DNA of 64,000 bases from Anaerolineae bacterium (GTDB taxonomy: Bacteria; Chloroflexota; Anaerolineae; Anaerolineales; Anaerolineaceae), in NCBI GenBank assembly GCA_013178295.1, contig JABLWW010000009.1, positions 62,001-126,000 on the forward strand. Reading direction: 5' to 3'. The notes below the pieces were generated by a model. That model did not search any database, was not told the DNA's origin, and saw only the letters and a program-made list of their open reading frames with translations. A program made the translations under genes and the position numbers. Of this stretch, positions 59,647 through 64,000 are shown one piece after another; within the stretch, counting starts at the first letter, position 1; the number at the start of each line of letters is the position of its first letter.

Positions 59647-60804
59647 ATGAAAATCTTGATTGCGCTCACATATTACCGTCCTCATATTAGCGGTTTAACC
59701 ATATATGCGGAAAGGATTGCCAAAGCCTTTGCGCGGCGTGGGCATGAGGTTACTGTGCTGACCTCGCGCTACGATAAAGCTTTGCCGCGCGAGGAGGTTC
59801 AGGATGGTGTAAGAATTGTGCGTGCTCCAATATGGTTTCGTCTCAGTAAGGGGGTGATCATGCCCTCTTTTTATTTTCTGGCAGCGAAGCTCGCACGAGA
59901 GAATGATGCGGTTCAGATTCACCTTCCGCAATTTGAATCGGCCTGGATGGCGTTTTTAGGGCGTATATTGCGCAAGCCGACTGTCATCACCTACCATTGC
60001 GATTTGTTGATGCCCCCCGGCTTGCTGAACTGGGTGGCAAATCAGGCTGTATGTTTGATGAATATTTTTGCGGCAATTTTTACACATCGGATTGTTACGT
60101 ATACGGAGGATTACGCCAAGCATTCACGCTTTCTTGCTTCTTATAAGCGCAAATCGAGTTATATCCTTCCACCGGTTGAGCTACCTGAGGTTACGGATGA
60201 AGAAATACAGCGTTTTAGGCAGGACTTTAATCCAGATAACCGCAAGCCTGTGATTGGGATGGCTGCGAGGCTGGCAACAGAAAAGGGAGTTGAGGTATTG
60301 CTGGAAGCGTTGCCCTCCGTGATCCGTGTTTTCCCAAAAGCGCTTGTGTTGTTTGCGGGACCTTATCAGAATATCGTAGGGGAACAGGAATATTATCAAA
60401 GGTTGATGCCCTTGATTCAGCGTTATGAGGTTAATGGGCACTGGAGATTTGTCGGCACGTTAAATCCCCGACAAATGGCGACTTTTTACCCCAATCTGGA
60501 TGTACTGGTTTTGCCGAGTTTGAACTCTACAGAGGCATTTGGATTGGTTCAGATTGAAGCAATGATCAATGGTGTCCCTGTGATTGCCTCAGATTTACCC
60601 GGTGTTCGACAGCCGGTGATCATGCATGAGATGGGGAGGATCATCCCTATCGGGAATTCGGCGGCGTTATCAGCGGCACTTATTGATATATTGCAAGGTG
60701 GAAAGCAGGATAGCACAAAGTGCATTGAGATTGCACGGCGGTATATGTCTGATACCGTTGCGCAGGCTTATGAGCAGTTGTTTGCAGATTGTAAAATATC
60801 TTGA
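59647..60804 (+). CDS. Glycosyltransferase family 4
   Basis: GT-B enzyme of 385 residues. N-terminal half: KILIALTYYRPHISGLTIYAERIAKA with the acceptor-side HISG loop (quoted in part) and VTVLTSRYD. The C-terminal nucleotide-binding half has RKPVIGMAARLATEKGVEVLL, and the E-x7-E pattern in STEAFGLVQIEAMINGVPVI. Such enzymes transfer sugars from NDP donors at the cytoplasmic membrane face. The donor may be GDP-mannose or the product of the epimerase next door; neither is fixed by sequence. Confidence 0.9.
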   Translation: MKILIALTYYRPHISGLTIYAERIAKAFARRGHEVTVLTSRYDKALPREEVQDGVRIVRAPIWFRLSKGVIMPSFYFLAAKLARENDAVQIHLPQFESAWMAFLGRILRKPTVITYHCDLLMPPGLLNWVANQAVCLMNIFAAIFTHRIVTYTEDYAKHSRFLASYKRKSSYILPPVELPEVTDEEIQRFRQDFNPDNRKPVIGMAARLATEKGVEVLLEALPSVIRVFPKALVLFAGPYQNIVGEQEYYQRLMPLIQRYEVNGHWRFVGTLNPRQMATFYPNLDVLVLPSLNSTEAFGLVQIEAMINGVPVIASDLPGVRQPVIMHEMGRIIPIGNSAALSAALIDILQGGKQDSTKCIEIARRYMSDTVAQAYEQLFADCKIS

Positions 60805-60836
60805 CGGTAGCAGGATGATCTTTTGATGAGCAACGC

Positions 60837-61652
60837 ATGGTAGAGCTGAAAAGCTTGCGAAATTCAAAGAATTATTTTTACTTGAATTTGCGTGAAATCC
60901 CGTATTTCCGGGCGTTGGTGCGTTCTGTGGAGGCGGGATTTTATGAGCAAATGGATTATTGCCCGCCGCTTCTTGATCTGGGATGTGGTGATGGGCATTT
61001 TGCGAGTGTTGCTTTTGATTGGAAAGTGGACGTGGGCATTGATCCCTGGCGGCAGCCAATCCTTGAAGCGCGTCAAAGGGGAGCATATTGTTTCCTTGTG
61101 CAATCTGATGGGGGACGGATGCCCTTCGCGGATGGTTTTTTTGGAAGCGCTATCAGCAACTCTGTTCTTGAGCATATTCCCCATATTGAGCGAGTGCTGT
61201 CAGAGGTCAATCGCGTCTTAAAGCCCGGAGCGCAGTTTGTGTTTTGTGTGCCCAATCCTGGGTATCTGGAGGAATTATCGTTTCCCCGCGTCTTTCGTTT
61301 TTTGGGACTGTCTCGCTTAGGCGAATTGTATCGCAACTGGTTTCGGCGCATGTCGCGCGTGGAACACGCCGAGTCTGTTGACACGTGGAAAATGTGGCTT
61401 GAGAACGCCGGTTTCATTTTGGAGAAAAGCTGGGATTATTTTTCTCCTGAGGCGTTGCGTGTACTTGAATGGGGGCACTTTTTTGGTTTACCCAGCCTGG
61501 TTTGTAAAAAGATATTTGGGCGCTGGTTGCTTACTTCAGCACGCTGGAATGTCATTCCAGTTGAATTGCTTTTACGTCATTATGCCGGTTCTTTTCCGCA
61601 TCCGCAGGGAACGTTTACATTTTACGTGGCTCGAAAGAAAAACTCAGGGTAA
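60837..61652 (+). CDS. Class I SAM-dependent methyltransferase
   Basis: Methyltransferase of 271 residues. SAM motif LLDLGCGDGHFASVAF, the acidic second motif VGIDPWRQP, and motif LEHIPHIERVLSEVNRVLKPGA. The family-wide pattern fits Methyltransf_11 type enzymes that methylate sugars, lipids or quinones. It lies between GT4 and a second methyltransferase and probably acts on the glycan or lipid of the cluster. Confidence 0.9.
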   Translation: MVELKSLRNSKNYFYLNLREIPYFRALVRSVEAGFYEQMDYCPPLLDLGCGDGHFASVAFDWKVDVGIDPWRQPILEARQRGAYCFLVQSDGGRMPFADGFFGSAISNSVLEHIPHIERVLSEVNRVLKPGAQFVFCVPNPGYLEELSFPRVFRFLGLSRLGELYRNWFRRMSRVEHAESVDTWKMWLENAGFILEKSWDYFSPEALRVLEWGHFFGLPSLVCKKIFGRWLLTSARWNVIPVELLLRHYAGSFPHPQGTFTFYVARKKNSG

Positions 61653-61663
61653 TGTGAGAGTGA

Positions 61664-62404
61664 ATGTCTGATCAGTCTGTCAATTCTCCAGAGATATATG
61701 ATAGCACTTACTTCAGCCGTGCGGCCTATGAAGGTGTGTCTTTCCGTCGTTTCAGCCAATACTGGTGGTCTAACCGTTTTTATGCCTTGCTTGCACAAAA
61801 GTATGGGGCAAGAGAAGGAAATGTATTGGAAGTCGGCTGTGGAATGGGGGATTTGCTTGCCTGGTTTCCACACGCGTATCGAACGTATGGGGTGGATGTC
61901 AACCTCTGGGCATTATTGCTGGCACGAAAAAATGTACCTCAGGCGCAGTTTTTGAGGCTTCTGGCGGAGGATTTGGATATATTCCCAGAATCTTATTTTC
62001 AGATTGTGATTGCCAAGCATATTGTAGAGCATCTCCATGACCCTTTTGCTGTGATAGGAAAGGTTAGCAGACTTCTCAAGCCGGGTGGTTTGTTATTGAT
62101 GGCAACGCCCAATCTAGATTCTCCTATGCGAAGACTCAAGAAACAAAATTGGATAGGGTATCGCGACCCCACACACATCAGCCTGAAACAGCCCTCTGAA
62201 TGGCTGGATATGCTCAAGTTTTGTGGTCTTGTGCCATTTCGGGTATTTTCGGATGGCTTTTGGGATGCGCCTTATCTTCCGTTGTTGCCAAAGGTCATTC
62301 AGAAGTTGTTGTTTGGTGCTCCTGGCGGCTTGCAAGCTATTTTCGTATGGAGTATCATTCCTGTCTATATGGGCGAGAGTCTGATTGTGCTGGCAAGGAA
62401 GTAA
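61664..62404 (+). CDS. Class I SAM-dependent methyltransferase (second)
   Basis: Methyltransferase of 246 residues with VLEVGCGMGDLLAWFP, YGVDVNLWALLL, AKHIVEHLHDPFAVIGKVSRLLKPGG and MATPNLDSPMRR. It is more distant from the previous one in the C-terminal half, which contains RDPTHISLKQPSEWLDML, typical of sugar-chain methyltransferases in polysaccharide clusters. Starts 11 bp after its neighbour; the stop codon overlaps the next start by 1 nt (TAATG). Substrate unknown. Confidence 0.9.
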   Translation: MSDQSVNSPEIYDSTYFSRAAYEGVSFRRFSQYWWSNRFYALLAQKYGAREGNVLEVGCGMGDLLAWFPHAYRTYGVDVNLWALLLARKNVPQAQFLRLLAEDLDIFPESYFQIVIAKHIVEHLHDPFAVIGKVSRLLKPGGLLLMATPNLDSPMRRLKKQNWIGYRDPTHISLKQPSEWLDMLKFCGLVPFRVFSDGFWDAPYLPLLPKVIQKLLFGAPGGLQAIFVWSIIPVYMGESLIVLARK

Positions 62405-64000
62405 TGAACGAAGAACCGACTGTACTGGACTATGTTAAAGCGCTGTTGACACCCTGGAAGGGACCGCCACCGCGTATTCCACCGCTGCCGGAAGAGTTGG
62501 AGAGTGATACCTCTATAAAAGTTGCTGGCGGAGACCTTGTTGTGATAGATGATGCGGCAAAGGCCGCTCCGGTTTTGGCTGTGGAAACTGAAGAAAAACC
62601 AGAGACCGCATTGAGGAAGGTGGTCATTCCGTGGCGGACGTTTTTGTTGGTGGTTTTTGCGACCTTTGCCCAGAGCTTTATTGAACCGCCCAGCAGGAAT
62701 GTAACAGTTGCTGTTGTTGGTTATGCAGTTGTCTGCGCTCTGATGATATGGGCTTTTCTTTCGGATGAATGGCAGCTGTTGTCTGTATCTGAGGATACAG
62801 CAACTTCGCTTTCTGCGAAGGTTAAGCCAATCTTTCTTCTTGCCTCTTTCCCGCTGATCTTATTTGCATTTCTGGCATTCAAGGGAAACCGTTTCACTTC
62901 ACTGAATTTGATCCTTTGGTCACTAGCCCTGCTTTTGGCATTGGCAGCGCTTTGGTTGCCGGGTGAAAGGGTTGGTAACTTAAAGCAGGAACTTTTGCGG
63001 TTTTTCAAGCATCCGTCATTCAACGTGGACATTTCATCCTGGACGTTGCTTCTATTGGTGTCAACGCTGGTGGTAATCTTTTTCAGGACGTATGCGTTAG
63101 ACAAGATCCCCAATGAAATGTTCAGCGACCATGCTGAGAAACTTCAAGATGTTGCTGAAGTTCTGGACGGTAGATATTCGATCTTCTTTCCCCGCAACAC
63201 TGGTCGCGAAGCTTTTCAGATGTACCTGACAGCCTTAATCGCTGTTGTTTTTGGGACAGGGCTGTCGTTTGCAAGCCTAAAAATTGGTACGGTGTTAGCA
63301 GGGGTGGTAACTTTGCCGTATATTTATTTGCTTGGCAGGGAAATAGGAAACAAATGGGTTGGGCTGCTGGCGTTTATTCTGGCAGGCATCGCATATTGGC
63401 CAAATGTTATCTCGCGTATTGGGTTACGTTTTCCGCTTTACCCACTTTTTGTTGCGCCAGCACTGTTTTACCTGATACGAGGTCTGCGCAAATTACAGCG
63501 AAACGATTTTATTCTAGCAGGGATTGCGGTTGGGTTAGGGCTACATGGTTATAGCCCTTTTCGCATTGTTCCATTTGTCATCATTTTTGCTGTGGTGCTT
63601 TATATTTTACACACATCCTCGGGTAGCAGGCGCGCCTCGGCTTTCTGGGGATTGGTTATCATTGGTTTCTTTGCATTGATTGTGTTTCTGCCTTTGTTGC
63701 GATATTCGCTAGAGTATCCGGATATGTTCGCTTTTCGGGCTTTCTCTCGTCTCGGTACAACTGAGAGAGCCCTTCCAGGACCGGCGCACGAAATTTTCTT
63801 TGGCAATTTGTGGCGGGCTGTGATCATGTATTTTTGGGATAACGGAAATATCTGGGTCCATTCTGTAACCGGCCGACCGGCGCTGGATATTGTGACGGCA
63901 GCTGTGTATTTTATTGGGACGATCTATCTCATTGCGCGTTATGCTCGCTACCGGCATTGGGTAGATTTGTTTTTGTTGATCTCGGTGCCGTTGTTAATGA
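62404..64000 (+). CDS. GT39-like membrane glycosyltransferase (3' end off window)
   Basis: Polytopic membrane protein, 532 residues to the window edge. A cytoplasmic N-terminal region of about 75 residues, Pro- and Glu-rich, precedes the first helix (WRTFLLVVFATFAQSFI). After several helices comes the extracytoplasmic loop FFRTYALDKIPNEMFSDHAEKL, where the Asp of SDH is placed like the catalytic residue of ArnT/PMT enzymes. FFPRNTGREAFQMYL and about seven more helices follow. GT-C transferases of this kind use polyprenyl-phosphate sugars. It fits an envelope glycan role together with the upstream genes. Confidence 0.82.
   Translation, partial: MNEEPTVLDYVKALLTPWKGPPPRIPPLPEELESDTSIKVAGGDLVVIDDAAKAAPVLAVETEEKPETALRKVVIPWRTFLLVVFATFAQSFIEPPSRNVTVAVVGYAVVCALMIWAFLSDEWQLLSVSEDTATSLSAKVKPIFLLASFPLILFAFLAFKGNRFTSLNLILWSLALLLALAALWLPGERVGNLKQELLRFFKHPSFNVDISSWTLLLLVSTLVVIFFRTYALDKIPNEMFSDHAEKLQDVAEVLDGRYSIFFPRNTGREAFQMYLTALIAVVFGTGLSFASLKIGTVLAGVVTLPYIYLLGREIGNKWVGLLAFILAGIAYWPNVISRIGLRFPLYPLFVAPALFYLIRGLRKLQRNDFILAGIAVGLGLHGYSPFRIVPFVIIFAVVLYILHTSSGSRRASAFWGLVIIGFFALIVFLPLLRYSLEYPDMFAFRAFSRLGTTERALPGPAHEIFFGNLWRAVIMYFWDNGNIWVHSVTGRPALDIVTAAVYFIGTIYLIARYARYRHWVDLFLLISVPLLM

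Overview
The window reads as a chromosomal segment of a Chloroflexota bacterium, most likely class Anaerolineae. This is inferred from gene content, not from a marker-gene comparison. Pointers are a type I topoisomerase with an N-terminal DUF5679 zinc ribbon, a mevalonate kinase next to an isopentenyl phosphate kinase, many lipoproteins and membrane-anchored proteins with Thr/Pro-rich linkers, NBR1-like Ig lipoproteins, LysM and M23 wall proteins, and several operon-head genes that look leaderless. I see no insertion sequence, prophage, integrase or CRISPR array.

Layout. 1-2284 (minus): the end of a branched-chain amino acid (Liv-type) ABC transporter, cut by the left edge, with a 17-bp hairpin between binding protein and permease. 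2285-2951: a gene-free stretch ahead of a class III aminotransferase. 4445-6401: exonuclease III, adenosine deaminase and tRNA-Arg(CCT), all minus. 6487-8761 (plus): a Crp/Fnr regulator, a perfect TGTGA-N6-TCACA palindrome at class II activator spacing, then a two-cluster ferredoxin and a DUF438/hemerythrin/PAS protein, which together form a compact redox, oxygen or NO response module. 8918-20428: DegV, an M1-type lipoprotein peptidase with a coiled-coil membrane protein, the copper ATPase CopA, DUF2905, a dCache/PAS chemoreceptor and a large membrane glycosyltransferase. 20504-24189: uvrA and a LysM protein.

24240-37147 (minus) is the most unusual part: eight closely spaced genes that probably form one unit. 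In transcription order they encode a PD40 beta-propeller, an M23 peptidase, two NBR1-Ig lipoproteins, an orphan solute-binding lipoprotein, a roughly 1570-residue secreted protein of 15 cysteine-paired repeats, a third NBR1-Ig lipoprotein, and QueG. A divergent arm (37242-39935, plus) adds a second M23 peptidase, a jelly-roll surface protein and a small membrane protein. I infer a cell-surface assembly or remodelling system that I cannot match to a named one.

39970-64000 is mostly housekeeping: DUF1015; ffh-rpsP-khpA-rimM; dprA, a mannose-1-phosphate guanylyltransferase and topA; a membrane protein; greA, dgt, isopentenyl phosphate kinase, mevalonate kinase and a UbiA prenyltransferase on minus; tlyA, a PH/SHOCT protein and lepA. 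The last run is a glycan/lipid gene string (LPG-synthase-like membrane protein, sugar-nucleotide epimerase, GT4 glycosyltransferase, two methyltransferases and a GT39-like membrane protein cut by the right edge).
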